Below, piece by piece: positions 8,606 to 17,191 of a DNA stretch of 64,000 nucleotides (the first letter of the stretch is position 1; each line of letters starts with the position of its first letter). Position numbers and translations under genes: made by a program. Origin of the DNA: Bacteroidota bacterium (GTDB lineage Bacteria; Bacteroidota; Bacteroidia; UBA7662; CANHCV01); contig CANMVY010000002.1 in NCBI GenBank assembly GCA_947501265.1, positions 85,048 through 149,047 of the forward strand, read 5' to 3'. Below the pieces are notes generated by a model. It saw only the letters and a program-made list of their open reading frames with translations, made no database searches and was not told the DNA's origin.

Positions 8606-9130
8606 ATGAAACTCGACTGGAAAAAATCGCTTATTGCATCTTTTTTGCTCCTGCTTTTGGAGACGGCCATTCTAAAAATGAATTGGATGAACGATACCGT
8701 TGGACGGTACCAGGTTTTTCTCAATCTGATCATTATTGTGGTTTTCCAATTGGTGGCCCTTCGCGATTTCAACCAAAACCATCCTCAAGCCACAAATAAG
8801 GATCGGATGTTGTTCATCATCCCCTTCAATTTATTGATCACCATCATCTTTGTACTTGGAAGCGGCCTTCTATTCCAAACGGTTTTCACCCAAGAAGTGG
8901 CAGCTGCAATCCGTGAAAAATCCTTACTCCTTGAACAATCTCGCGCAAGCATGGGCGGAAAATCATTGGTTCAACAAAATGAACTGATTGCAAAAGAATT
9001 AGACCTCATTAAAAAGACGTTTACTTGGGAAGGGATTTTCATTTTCAAAGGAGCCATCACCCTCTTTCAATCCATGCTTTTGGGCAGTATTTTAGCATTT
9101 ACCCTGAACGGTAAAAAATTATTCGACTAA
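8606..9130 (+). CDS. Small multi-spanning membrane protein (DUF4199-like), function unknown
   Basis: The 174-residue protein has about four hydrophobic segments (near 8-28, 36-52, 70-92 and 143-165) with a charged stretch between the third and fourth, the layout of small Bacteroidota membrane proteins such as DUF4199. That assignment is by general look only. The ATG lies 4 bp after the T-run of the tRNA terminator, with no recognisable promoter or ribosome-binding site between. Expression must therefore come from terminator read-through or an unseen signal. A Nudix gene follows after 9 bp, suggesting a small operon. Confidence 0.72.
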   Translation: MKLDWKKSLIASFLLLLLETAILKMNWMNDTVGRYQVFLNLIIIVVFQLVALRDFNQNHPQATNKDRMLFIIPFNLLITIIFVLGSGLLFQTVFTQEVAAAIREKSLLLEQSRASMGGKSLVQQNELIAKELDLIKKTFTWEGIFIFKGAITLFQSMLLGSILAFTLNGKKLFD

Positions 9131-9139
9131 TCTACCTGC

Positions 9140-9586
9140 ATGAAATATCCTTTCAACGTAAGAATTTACGCCATCATCCAAAATCAAGGAAAGGTACTGG
9201 TGTCCGACGAATCCTACGACAATTGGCACATTACTAAATTTCCTGGAGGAGGTTTGGAATTTGGTGAAGGGACCATCGACTGCATAAAGAGAGAATTGTG
9301 GGAAGAACTTGGTATTCACATTAATTCTGTTGAACATTTTTACACTACCGACTTCTTTCAGGCTTCTGCCCAAAATCCGAAAGTACAGGTCATTAGCATT
9401 TATTATCAGGTTAATTTGGAGAATCCCAATCAAATTGCGGTGAAGGAAAAACCCTTTGATTTTGGGCTAAATTCCATTAAACAATGTTTTCGATGGATTG
9501 ATATTGCCTCCATTGAAGCCAACACGCTAACCTTACCAGTAGATCAAGTAGTGGCCATGAAATTGAAAAGCGGTTATTTAGAATAA
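9140..9586 (+). CDS. Nudix hydrolase
   Basis: The 148-residue protein contains a complete Nudix box at residues 37-59 (G-x5-E-x7-RELWEELGI), which binds Mg2+ and hydrolyses nucleoside diphosphates linked to another moiety. Length fits a single-domain cytoplasmic member. Nothing in the sequence fixes the substrate; candidates include oxidised nucleotides, nucleotide sugars and ADP-ribose. It lies 9 bp after the small membrane protein gene and just before the suf operon promoter. Confidence 0.9.
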   Translation: MKYPFNVRIYAIIQNQGKVLVSDESYDNWHITKFPGGGLEFGEGTIDCIKRELWEELGIHINSVEHFYTTDFFQASAQNPKVQVISIYYQVNLENPNQIAVKEKPFDFGLNSIKQCFRWIDIASIEANTLTLPVDQVVAMKLKSGYLE

Positions 9587-9603
9587 ATAAAAACAATTTG
9601 GCT

Positions 9604-9611
9604 TATCTTTG
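9604..9611 (+). promoter_or_regulatory. -7 element of the suf operon
   Basis: TATCTTTG matches the consensus TAnnTTTG and sits 26 bp before the sufB ATG. The -33 region is weak (TTTA at 9577-9580, 23-bp spacing). No IscR- or Fur-like operator was recognised. Confidence 0.55.
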
Positions 9612-9637
9612 CGTTTCGAAAGCAAAACCGCTTTTTT

Positions 9638-11080
9638 ATGAGCAAAGACCAAGAAATATTAGATTCGATTACTTCGCAGGAATACCAGTGGGGATTCGAA
9701 AGTAATATTGACCAAGAAATCGCCGCCATTGGCCTTTCTGAAGATACCATTCGCTTCATTTCAAAAAAGAAAAACGAACCCGAATGGATGTTGGAGTGGA
9801 GATTAAAAGCGTTTGAAATTTGGAAATCCATGCCCGAGCCAAACTGGCAAAATTTGGAATACGCACCAGTTGATTTTCAATCCATTTCTTATTACGCAGA
9901 ACCCAAAAAGAAAACCTTGAACTCGTTGGATGAGCTTGATCCAGAAATTAAAGCCACCTATGACAAACTCGGAATACCTTTGGAGGAACAAAAACTTTTG
10001 GCAGGAGTGGCAGTAGATGCCGTTCTCGATTCGGTTTCGGTCGTTACCACCTACAAAGAACGGCTTGCTCAAGATGGCATTATTTTTTGCAGTTTTAGCG
10101 AAGCCGTACACGAACATCCAGAATTGGTAAAAAAATACCTCGGTTCGGTTGTTCCTGTAGCAGACAATTATTTCTCGGCTCTCAATTGCGCCGTATTTTC
10201 CGATGGTTCTTTTGTTTATATCCCCAAAGGAGTTCGTTGCCCCATGGAATTATCCACCTATTTCCGCATCAATGCGAAAAACACAGGTCAATTTGAACGC
10301 ACCTTGATTATCGCCGATGATCACAGTTATGTTTCGTATTTGGAAGGTTGCACAGCACCCCAACGCGACGAAAATCAGCTCCACGCAGCAGTAGTTGAAT
10401 TGGTAGCCATGGAACATGCAGAGATCAAATATTCCACGGTTCAAAACTGGTTTCCAGGTGATAAAGATGGAAAGGGTGGAATTTATAATTTCGTGACCAA
10501 ACGAGGCGCCTGCTTAGGAAATCACTCCAAAATTTCTTGGACCCAAGTCGAAACTGGCTCGGCTGTTACGTGGAAATACCCTTCTTGTATTTTAAAAGGC
10601 GATTACAGCGTAGGAGAATTTTATTCCGTTGCCGTAACCAACAACTTCCAACAAGCCGATACCGGGACAAAAATGATTCATACGGGGAAACACACCCGTT
10701 CTCGAATCGTTTCAAAAGGAATTAGCGCAGGAAAAAGTCAGAACAGCTACAGAGGACTGGTTCGTGTAAACAAACGTGCTGAAGGTGCTCGGAACTTCTC
10801 CCAATGCGATTCATTGTTGTTGGGCGATCGTTGCGGGGCTCACACTTTCCCCTATTTCGAAATTCTCAACAATTCAGCCAACGTAGAACACGAAGCAACC
10901 ACCTCCAAAATTGGAGAAGATATTCTTTTCTACTTCCGTCAAAGAGGAATTGGAGAGGAAGATGCCGTTGCTATGATTGTGAACGGATATGCCAAAGAAG
11001 TCTTGGATCAACTCCCCATGGAGTTTGCCGTAGAAGCCAAAAAATTATTAGCCATTAGTTTAGAAGGAAGCGTAGGATAA
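9638..11080 (+). CDS. sufB: SufB, Fe-S cluster assembly scaffold subunit
   Basis: The 480-residue protein matches SufB throughout. The conserved QCDSLLLG segment (Cys near 390) corresponds to the essential E. coli SufB Cys405, and the [13 protein letters not shown] segment (about 416-428) contains the conserved acidic and histidine residues. SufB receives persulfide sulfur and iron and forms the SufBC2D complex that builds Fe-S clusters in the cytoplasm. First gene of sufB-C-D-S-E-T, with TAATG coupling to sufC. It has its own -7 box. No A-type carrier (sufA) is present in this cluster. Confidence 0.97.
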   Translation: MSKDQEILDSITSQEYQWGFESNIDQEIAAIGLSEDTIRFISKKKNEPEWMLEWRLKAFEIWKSMPEPNWQNLEYAPVDFQSISYYAEPKKKTLNSLDELDPEIKATYDKLGIPLEEQKLLAGVAVDAVLDSVSVVTTYKERLAQDGIIFCSFSEAVHEHPELVKKYLGSVVPVADNYFSALNCAVFSDGSFVYIPKGVRCPMELSTYFRINAKNTGQFERTLIIADDHSYVSYLEGCTAPQRDENQLHAAVVELVAMEHAEIKYSTVQNWFPGDKDGKGGIYNFVTKRGACLGNHSKISWTQVETGSAVTWKYPSCILKGDYSVGEFYSVAVTNNFQQADTGTKMIHTGKHTRSRIVSKGISAGKSQNSYRGLVRVNKRAEGARNFSQCDSLLLGDRCGAHTFPYFEILNNSANVEHEATTSKIGEDILFYFRQRGIGEEDAVAMIVNGYAKEVLDQLPMEFAVEAKKLLAISLEGSVG

Positions 11081-11838
11081 TGTTACAAATCAAAAACTTA
11101 CATGCCCAAATTGAGGGCAAACCCATCTTAAAAGGGATCAATCTCGAAGTTAAAGCTGGAACGGTTCACGCCATCATGGGACCCAATGGTTCGGGCAAAA
11201 GTACCCTTTCCTCCGTTATTGCAGGTCGGGAAGAATACGAAGTAACCGAAGGCGAAATTTGGTTCAATGGCGTCAATATCCTTGAATTAGAACCTGAAGA
11301 GCGAGCTAGAGAAGGACTGTTTTTGGCGTTTCAATACCCGATTGAAATTCCCGGTGTTTCCAACGCCAATTTCATCAAAATGGCGGTTAACGAAGTAAGA
11401 AAACACAAAGGATTGGAATCCCTCTCGGCAACCGATTTCCTAAAATTGATGCGTGAAAAAGCTGCGCTTGTAGGTTTGAAAGACGATTTCTTGAAGCGAT
11501 CTGTAAACGCAGGATTTTCCGGAGGCGAGAAAAAAAGAAACGAAATCTTCCAATTGGCCATGCTCGATCCAAAATTGAGTATCCTTGATGAAACCGATTC
11601 TGGTTTGGATATCGATGCGCTTCGTACCGTGGCTGAAGGCGTAAACGCTCTAAAAAATTCTGAAAACGCTTTTTTGGTTATTACCCACTACCAACGACTA
11701 TTGGATTACATCGTTCCAGATGTTGTTCACGTTTTGTACGATGGACGCATTGTTGAAACTGGTGATAAAAATCTTGCTCTAAAATTAGAAGACCAAGGAT
11801 ACGATTGGGTGATTGAAAAGCATAAACAGGAGGCGTAA
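11080..11838 (+). CDS. sufC: SufC, Fe-S assembly ATPase
   Basis: This 252-residue ABC-type ATPase has Walker [10 protein letters not shown] (residues 34-42), the variant signature SGGEKKR (about 147) and Walker [13 protein letters not shown], all typical of SufC. It drives conformational change in the SufBC2D scaffold and is not a transporter. The start shares one base with the sufB stop (TAATG), and sufD follows after 2 bp, consistent with stoichiometric complex assembly. Confidence 0.97.
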   Translation: MLQIKNLHAQIEGKPILKGINLEVKAGTVHAIMGPNGSGKSTLSSVIAGREEYEVTEGEIWFNGVNILELEPEERAREGLFLAFQYPIEIPGVSNANFIKMAVNEVRKHKGLESLSATDFLKLMREKAALVGLKDDFLKRSVNAGFSGGEKKRNEIFQLAMLDPKLSILDETDSGLDIDALRTVAEGVNALKNSENAFLVITHYQRLLDYIVPDVVHVLYDGRIVETGDKNLALKLEDQGYDWVIEKHKQEA

Positions 11839-11840
11839 AC

Positions 11841-12962
11841 ATGTTTCAAGAACAACTTCCTGCACTTTTTGAAAAATGGGGAAAACCCGAATTGGCACAA
11901 ATTGCTAAAAATGGTTCATTTCCAAATCGAAAAGTAGAATCTTGGAAATATACTCCCGTTCAGAATATCCAAATTTCAGAAAGCGAGAAAAGCACCCTAA
12001 ATCTTCCTTTTGAAGGCATTTTGTTGGAACCCAACACCCAAGCCGAAGGAATTCAAATCGGATTTGAAGCAGTAGATTTTCCCCGAAAAGACATTTTCGA
12101 TGATTTTGCTAACGAATCTTTCCAACTTGTTCTAACGGTAACCATTAGCCGGAAGTTCAAGTCAGAATTACCGCTCATTTGGGTTCATCAACCCACCTCG
12201 GTTTCAACCGATTGCATCAAAATTATCGTAGAAGAAGGTGCCACAGCCAATTTTATTGAATTGTATCAAGGAAACCAACAATTGGCCTTGACGTATTCCA
12301 ACATTTTGGTGGGAGTTAATGCTATCTTCAACCACTTTCAGTTTCAGTTTGATGGATTCAAGGCGGGCATGCCCCAAGTTTTATCCAAAATTTATGCTCA
12401 GCAGCATGCCCAATCAACCTACCAACATACGGTCATTACTTTTGATGGCTCTTGGATACGGAATGAATTGAATGTTACTCATTTAGGAGAATACTTGTTC
12501 ACCGGAATGAACGGACTTTATGTAGCCGATGGAAATCGATTGGTCGACAATCACACCAACTTGGAACATGCAAAACCGAACGGAGAGAGTTCTGAATTCT
12601 ACAAAGGGATTGCCATGGATCGTGGACAAGCCGTTTTCAACGGGAGAATTCATGTTTTCCAAGATGCTCAGAAAACCAATGCGTTTCAAAATAACCAAAA
12701 TCTTCTTTTGAGCAATGAAGCGCAGATCAATGCAAAACCACAATTGGAAATTTTTGCAGATGATGTAAAATGTTCCCACGGCGCAACCGTTGGGAAATTG
12801 CGTCAAGACGAAATCTTTTATCTCCAATCCCGCGGTCTTTCCAAAGAAACAGCAACTCAGCTCCTCACCAATGCTTTCGGAGCCGAAGTGATAGAAAAGA
12901 TTGAAAATGAAACCCTTCGTAGCTATTGCTTGGAAGCCTGGAACAATAAAATGGGTATTTAA
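11841..12962 (+). CDS. sufD: SufD, Fe-S assembly scaffold subunit
   Basis: The 373-residue protein is a SufB paralogue with the SufD beta-helix core. The segment CSHGATVGKL near residues 311-320 contains the conserved histidine equivalent to E. coli SufD His360. It partners SufB and SufC. The stop codon overlaps the sufS start by one base (TAATG). N-terminal sequence is divergent, as is usual for SufD. Confidence 0.95.
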   Translation: MFQEQLPALFEKWGKPELAQIAKNGSFPNRKVESWKYTPVQNIQISESEKSTLNLPFEGILLEPNTQAEGIQIGFEAVDFPRKDIFDDFANESFQLVLTVTISRKFKSELPLIWVHQPTSVSTDCIKIIVEEGATANFIELYQGNQQLALTYSNILVGVNAIFNHFQFQFDGFKAGMPQVLSKIYAQQHAQSTYQHTVITFDGSWIRNELNVTHLGEYLFTGMNGLYVADGNRLVDNHTNLEHAKPNGESSEFYKGIAMDRGQAVFNGRIHVFQDAQKTNAFQNNQNLLLSNEAQINAKPQLEIFADDVKCSHGATVGKLRQDEIFYLQSRGLSKETATQLLTNAFGAEVIEKIENETLRSYCLEAWNNKMGI

Positions 12963-14188
12963 TGGAATTCGATGTAAACCTCATTCGTCAACAGTTTCCG
13001 ATCCTTTCGGAAGCCACCATTCACGGAAAACCTTTGGTTTACTTCGATAATGCAGCAACAACCCAAAAGCCACAATCGGTTATCGATGCAATTTCGCATT
13101 ATTACCGTACCGAAAATGCTAATGTGCACCGCGGAGTTCACGATTTGAGCCAACGCGCCACCCAGAATTTTGAAAATACCCGAAACGAATTGGCGCGTTA
13201 CCTTGGAAATATTGATCCTAAAACCATCATTTTTACCAAAGGAACCACCGAATCCATCAATTTGGTGGCCCACTCCTACCCGATGGCTTTCCTCAAACCT
13301 GGGGATTCCATTCTCATTACCGAAATGGAACACCATGCCAATATCGTTCCCTGGCAAATGGCTTGCGAAAGGCATGGATTGAATTTAAAAGTATTGCCCA
13401 TCAACGAAAAAGGCGAATGGGACTTGGAATTCCTTCCGAAACTTTTGGACGAAAACGTCAAATTCATCGCTTGTTCGTGGGTATCCAATACCCTTGGAAC
13501 CATTAATCCCATTCAAACCATGATCGATGCTGCCAGAAAAATTGGTGCAAAAATTTTGGTCGATGGGGCACAAGCGGTCGGGCACTTCAAGGTTGATTTA
13601 AAATCGTTGGACGCCGATTTTTTTGTTTTTTCTGCCCATAAAATGTTTGGTCCAACGGGACTTGGTTTCTTGGTTGGAAAGGAAGAGTTGCTTCAACAAA
13701 TGCCACCATATCAAACCGGTGGAGAAATGATTCAAGAAGTAACTTTTGAGAAAACCACGTTCAATGGCCTTCCTTTCAAGTTTGAGACGGGTACTCCGGC
13801 CATTGCAGAAGTCATTGCTTTCCAAAAGAGTCTTCAATTTCTGAATACGATTTCCCTTGATAAAGCCCATCAACACGAAAGTTTGTTGCTTAAAAGAGCT
13901 ACAGATGGACTAAATGAAATTCCAGAAATTGTATTTTTTGGAACATCCGATCAAAAAGTTTCCGTTTTATCCTTTAATCTCAACGGAGTTCATCCTTTCG
14001 ATATAGGAACCATTTTAGATCAACGTGGAATTGCAATTCGCACCGGACATCACTGCACTCAACCCATCATGCAAAAATTCAAGGTACCCGGCATGTGCAG
14101 GGCATCTTTCTCCCTTTACAATACCATTGAAGAGGTTGACTTTTTTATTGAATCGGTAAGGAAAGCAGCTAAAATGTTGTGTTCATGA
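12962..14188 (+). CDS. sufS: SufS, class V cysteine desulfurase
   Basis: The 408-residue PLP enzyme has the internal aldimine lysine in SAHKMFGPTG (K near 227) and the active-site cysteine in GHHCTQPIM (C near 365). It abstracts sulfur from cysteine and hands persulfide to SufE. Residues around the active Cys fit group II (SufS-type) rather than IscS. It overlaps sufD by one base and sufE by ATGA. Confidence 0.97.
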   Translation: MEFDVNLIRQQFPILSEATIHGKPLVYFDNAATTQKPQSVIDAISHYYRTENANVHRGVHDLSQRATQNFENTRNELARYLGNIDPKTIIFTKGTTESINLVAHSYPMAFLKPGDSILITEMEHHANIVPWQMACERHGLNLKVLPINEKGEWDLEFLPKLLDENVKFIACSWVSNTLGTINPIQTMIDAARKIGAKILVDGAQAVGHFKVDLKSLDADFFVFSAHKMFGPTGLGFLVGKEELLQQMPPYQTGGEMIQEVTFEKTTFNGLPFKFETGTPAIAEVIAFQKSLQFLNTISLDKAHQHESLLLKRATDGLNEIPEIVFFGTSDQKVSVLSFNLNGVHPFDIGTILDQRGIAIRTGHHCTQPIMQKFKVPGMCRASFSLYNTIEEVDFFIESVRKAAKMLCS

Positions 14189-14610
14189 ATAAATCCATCG
14201 CTCAATTGCAAGATGAACTGATTGAGGTTTTTTCTTTCCTTGATGATTGGGAAGATAAGTATTCAGTCATTATCGATTATGGGAAACAATTATCCGCTTT
14301 CCCAGAAGAGTTTAAAAGAGACGAATTCATCGTAAAAGGCTGCCAATCCAGGGTTTGGATAGTTGGTCAAAAAATGGAAAATGGCGAAATTCACTATCAT
14401 GCCGATAGCGATGCCATCATCACCAAAGGTCTCGTTGCATTGGTTCTTTCCATCTTTAACAACCAAAAACCATCGGAAATTATTCATGCAAATCTGGATT
14501 TCTTCGAAAAGATTGGATTGGGATCTCACCTCACTCCTACCCGAGCCAACGGACTATTAGAAATGATCAAAAGGGTAAAAAACATTGCACAAACGTTTGA
14601 AAAGTCATGA
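14185..14610 (+). CDS. sufE: SufE, sulfur acceptor for SufS
   Basis: The 141-residue protein contains the acceptor cysteine in the motif VKGCQSRVW (Cys near 53), matching E. coli SufE Cys51. It relays persulfide from SufS to SufB. I set the start at the ATG at 14185 (ATGA overlap with sufS). A GTG two codons upstream is in frame but less likely. The stop overlaps the next gene by ATGA. Confidence 0.95.
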   Translation: MNKSIAQLQDELIEVFSFLDDWEDKYSVIIDYGKQLSAFPEEFKRDEFIVKGCQSRVWIVGQKMENGEIHYHADSDAIITKGLVALVLSIFNNQKPSEIIHANLDFFEKIGLGSHLTPTRANGLLEMIKRVKNIAQTFEKS

Positions 14611-14924
14611 ATAAATCAACGATAGAATTGCAAAACGACGTCATCGAGGTGATCAAAACCTGCCATGACCCAGAAATTCCTGTAAACATTTACGAATTAG
14701 GTCTGATTTATGAGGTTAAAGTGAATGCAGACTTTTTCGTAGATGTTCTAATGACCCTGACTTCACCTTCTTGTCCGGTTGCGGGTTCCCTTCCTGGAGA
14801 GGTTGAAGATAAAATTAAGGGGATGGAAGGAGTTGAAGGAGCGAAAGTTACGCTTACGTTTGATCCTCCTTGGACCCAAGATTTAATGAGTGAAGCAGCG
14901 AAGTTAGAACTAGGGATGTTTTAA
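14607..14924 (+). CDS. SufT-like DUF59/MIP18 Fe-S maturation protein
   Basis: The 105-residue single-domain DUF59 protein has the conserved cysteine in TSPSCPVAG (C56) and the DPEIPVNIYELGLIY motif near 21-35. Family members (SufT, PaaD, MIP18) help deliver or mature Fe-S clusters. Position at the end of sufBCDSE, coupled to sufE by ATGA, supports a SufT-type role. The next gene has its own promoter, so this closes the operon. Confidence 0.93.
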   Translation: MNKSTIELQNDVIEVIKTCHDPEIPVNIYELGLIYEVKVNADFFVDVLMTLTSPSCPVAGSLPGEVEDKIKGMEGVEGAKVTLTFDPPWTQDLMSEAAKLELGMF

Positions 14925-14938
14925 CCGGATTTTCATTG

Positions 14939-14946
14939 TACCTTTG
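14939..14946 (+). promoter_or_regulatory. -7 element for the E2 acyltransferase gene
   Basis: TACCTTTG matches the -7 consensus and lies 19 bp upstream of the ATG at 14966. The -33 region contains only a TTTT at 14919-14922. Confidence 0.5.
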
Positions 14947-14965
14947 CACATATTTTCTTTGAATC

Positions 14966-16282
14966 ATGGCTCAATTTGAACTTTTGATGCCCAAAATGGG
15001 CGAATCAATTACCGAGGCAACTATCCTCAAATGGTTAAAAAAAGAAGGCGATTCCATCGCTTTGGATGAAGCAGTGTTAGAAATTGCGACAGATAAAGTC
15101 GATTCTGAAGTTCCTTCTCCGGTTGCGGGCGTTTTAACAAAAGTGATGTTCAAAGAGAACGATGTTGTTGCCGTTGGCACTCCACTTGCGATCATTGAAA
15201 CTGAAGCTTCGGTGGCCGCAGCTCCTGCCGCAACACCAGCTCCGGCTCCTGTTGCTGAAGCAGCCCCTGCTCCAACTCCTGTTGCGGCACCTGTTGCTCC
15301 AGCGCAAGTTGCAGCTCCAGTTTCTCAGGGTGATCGTTTTTACTCTCCTTTGGTTCTGAATATTGCCAAACAAGAAGGAATCGGAATGGCTGAATTGGAA
15401 ACTATTCCCAGTACCGGAGCCGAAGGTCGATTAACGAAAAAAGATATTTTATCTTACGTTTCGCAGCGCGGACAAGCCCCTGCGGCGGCTGATGCTGCTC
15501 CCGCTCCGATTGCTGCCCCTGCAGCAGCTGCTCCTGCGCCAACCCCAGCTCCTGCTCCCATTTCCATCAACGGAAGAGAAGAGATCATCGAAATGGATCG
15601 CATGCGCAAAATGATTGGAGAAAACATGGTGAAGGCAAAACAGATTGCCCCTCACGTGACCTCTTTCGTTGAAGCCGATGTAACCAACATCGTTAAATGG
15701 AGAGATAAAGTAAAAGGTAATTTCGAAAAGAAATACGGCACCAAGCTAACGTTTACGCCCATTTTTATGGAAGCCATCATCAAGGCGATCAAAGATTACC
15801 CGATGATCAATGTTTCCGTTCAGGGTGATAAAATCATCAAGAAAAATTACATCAATTTAGGAATGGCAGCTGCATTACCAAGCGGCAACCTAATTGTTCC
15901 CGTTATTCACGATGCTGATTTCCTAAATCTACCCGGTTTGGCGGCTAAAGTAAACGATTTAGCGAACCGTGCTCGAACCAACAAATTGAAACCGGAAGAA
16001 ATTCAGGGAGGTACGTATACATTAACCAACGTTGGTTCTTTTGGCAACTGGATGGGAACGCCCATCATACCTCAGCCTCAAGTTGCCATCTTGGCGGTTG
16101 GTGCCATCATTAAAAAACCAGCGGTCATCGAAACTCCTGAAGGTGACATGATTGCTGTTCGTCACAAAATGTTCTTGAGCCATAGTTACGACCACCGTGT
16201 TGTTGATGGTGCACTTGGAGGCATGTTTGTTCGACGCGTTGCTGATTACTTGGAACAGTGGGATGTTTCCCGCGATTCGTAA
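14966..16282 (+). CDS. Dihydrolipoamide acyltransferase, E2 of a 2-oxo acid dehydrogenase
   Basis: The 438-residue protein has one lipoyl domain with the lipoylated lysine in ATDKVDSEVP (K44), an Ala/Pro linker (about 80-112), a peripheral subunit-binding domain (about 122-160), a second Ala/Pro linker, and a C-terminal catalytic domain with YDHRVVDG (about 407-414). E2 transfers acyl groups to CoA in pyruvate, 2-oxoglutarate or branched-chain complexes. The single lipoyl domain and DKVDSEVPSP motif fit branched-chain or 2-oxoglutarate E2 better than pyruvate E2. No E1 or E3 gene is nearby, so the substrate is open. Lipoylation depends on Fe-S enzymes, which may explain its place next to suf. 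Confidence 0.92.
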   Translation: MAQFELLMPKMGESITEATILKWLKKEGDSIALDEAVLEIATDKVDSEVPSPVAGVLTKVMFKENDVVAVGTPLAIIETEASVAAAPAATPAPAPVAEAAPAPTPVAAPVAPAQVAAPVSQGDRFYSPLVLNIAKQEGIGMAELETIPSTGAEGRLTKKDILSYVSQRGQAPAAADAAPAPIAAPAAAAPAPTPAPAPISINGREEIIEMDRMRKMIGENMVKAKQIAPHVTSFVEADVTNIVKWRDKVKGNFEKKYGTKLTFTPIFMEAIIKAIKDYPMINVSVQGDKIIKKNYINLGMAAALPSGNLIVPVIHDADFLNLPGLAAKVNDLANRARTNKLKPEEIQGGTYTLTNVGSFGNWMGTPIIPQPQVAILAVGAIIKKPAVIETPEGDMIAVRHKMFLSHSYDHRVVDGALGGMFVRRVADYLEQWDVSRDS

Positions 16283-16283
16283 T

Positions 16284-16312
16284 AAAAAAATCCCGCTGAT
16301 GCGGGATTTTTT
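16284..16312. terminator. Bidirectional intrinsic terminator between E2 and the hypothetical/idi/FTCD operon
   Basis: AAATCCCGC (16288-16296) and GCGGGATTT (16301-16309) form a perfect stem with a TGAT loop. It has A-rich sequence on the left and a T-run on the right, so it can end both convergent transcripts. Confidence 0.88.
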
Positions 16313-16319
16313 GTTGGTT

Positions 16320-16676
16320 TTAACCTGAATAATATTTTCGAAAAAGCACTTTCATGGCTTCTCGTTTGAGAATCACCATGGCTAAATCTTTTCCTTCCAA
16401 TTCATTGCCATGAAAAGGCAAATCTTCGGGTTTTAAATCGATTCGATACAGGAGTGAAGCCAATTGTTCTCCGTTGGATTCTCCCAAATGCCCGCAAAGG
16501 GAAGAAATGTTTTCCAAAAGTTCACCGGGATTTTGCGCACTCATCTCATAAGGAGCACCGGCTAATGCTAAATCTTTATTGAATTGGGCTACAATCTCCT
16601 CAACAAATCCAGGAAAACTGACCCATTCTGAAGGATTGGCGGCAACCAATGGAATTTGTGCAAGTGTGAGCTTCAT
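16320..16676 (-). CDS. Conserved hypothetical protein, 118 aa
   Basis: This small soluble protein has no signal peptide or membrane segment and no motif I recognise. It is acidic and leucine-rich, with a likely helical C-terminal half. It is coupled to idi by a one-base overlap (TAATG) and shares the operon with FTCD, ending at a bidirectional terminator. The overlap on both sides of idi makes it a real gene; the function is unknown. Confidence 0.75.
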   Translation of the reverse strand: MKLTLAQIPLVAANPSEWVSFPGFVEEIVAQFNKDLALAGAPYEMSAQNPGELLENISSLCGHLGESNGEQLASLLYRIDLKPEDLPFHGNELEGKDLAMVILKREAMKVLFRKYYSG

Positions 16677-17191
16677 TAAAGACCTAATTCAACTTTTTTA
16701 TCGACGATGAGATGAAACCAAACGGTGTATTTTTCTGGATGCACCTCCAAATCAAATTCCAACTCTTTCCAAGAAATCCATTTCCAATCGGACACTTCAT
16801 CGGGATCAGGCCACGGTTTTCCGTCGAATTCTCCAAAGAAAACGTGATCGTATTCATGTTCGGTAAGCCCATTATCAAACTTTGCTAAATACTTGAATTG
16901 AAAAGCTGGCTGAAGTTCTACCTCAATTCCCATTTCTTCTTTCAAGCGACGTTTGGCTGCAGGAAGCGATTCTTCCCCTGGAGATGGATGCGAACAACAC
17001 GTATTGGTCCAAAGTCCGCCCGAATGGTATTTTGCGGGATTTCGCTGGTGAATAAGCCACTCGCCCTTTTTGTTAAATAAAAGAACAGAAATAGCACGAT
17101 GTAGGGCTCCTTCTTCGTGAGCGGCCTGTTTGCCCATGCTACCAATGACTTGGTCTTGGTCGTTCACTAAGATAACTTGTGGTTCTTCCAT
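16676..17191 (-). CDS. idi: Isopentenyl-diphosphate delta-isomerase, type 1
   Basis: The 171-residue Nudix-fold enzyme shows the type 1 Idi signatures TNTCCSHP (active-site Cys, near 63-70) and EHEYDHVF (active-site Glu, near 110-117). It interconverts IPP and DMAPP for isoprenoids such as menaquinone, undecaprenyl phosphate and carotenoids. It sits between FTCD and a 118-aa hypothetical with one-base overlaps on both sides. Idi is not otherwise linked to histidine breakdown, so the operon looks like a housekeeping mixture. Confidence 0.95.
   Translation of the reverse strand: MEEPQVILVNDQDQVIGSMGKQAAHEEGALHRAISVLLFNKKGEWLIHQRNPAKYHSGGLWTNTCCSHPSPGEESLPAAKRRLKEEMGIEVELQPAFQFKYLAKFDNGLTEHEYDHVFFGEFDGKPWPDPDEVSDWKWISWKELEFDLEVHPEKYTVWFHLIVDKKVELGL

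Noticed and set aside
8606-9130. tRNA-adjacent integration site or mobile element
   Set aside because: No integrase, no repeat of the tRNA 3' end and no change in composition were seen after tRNA-Leu.
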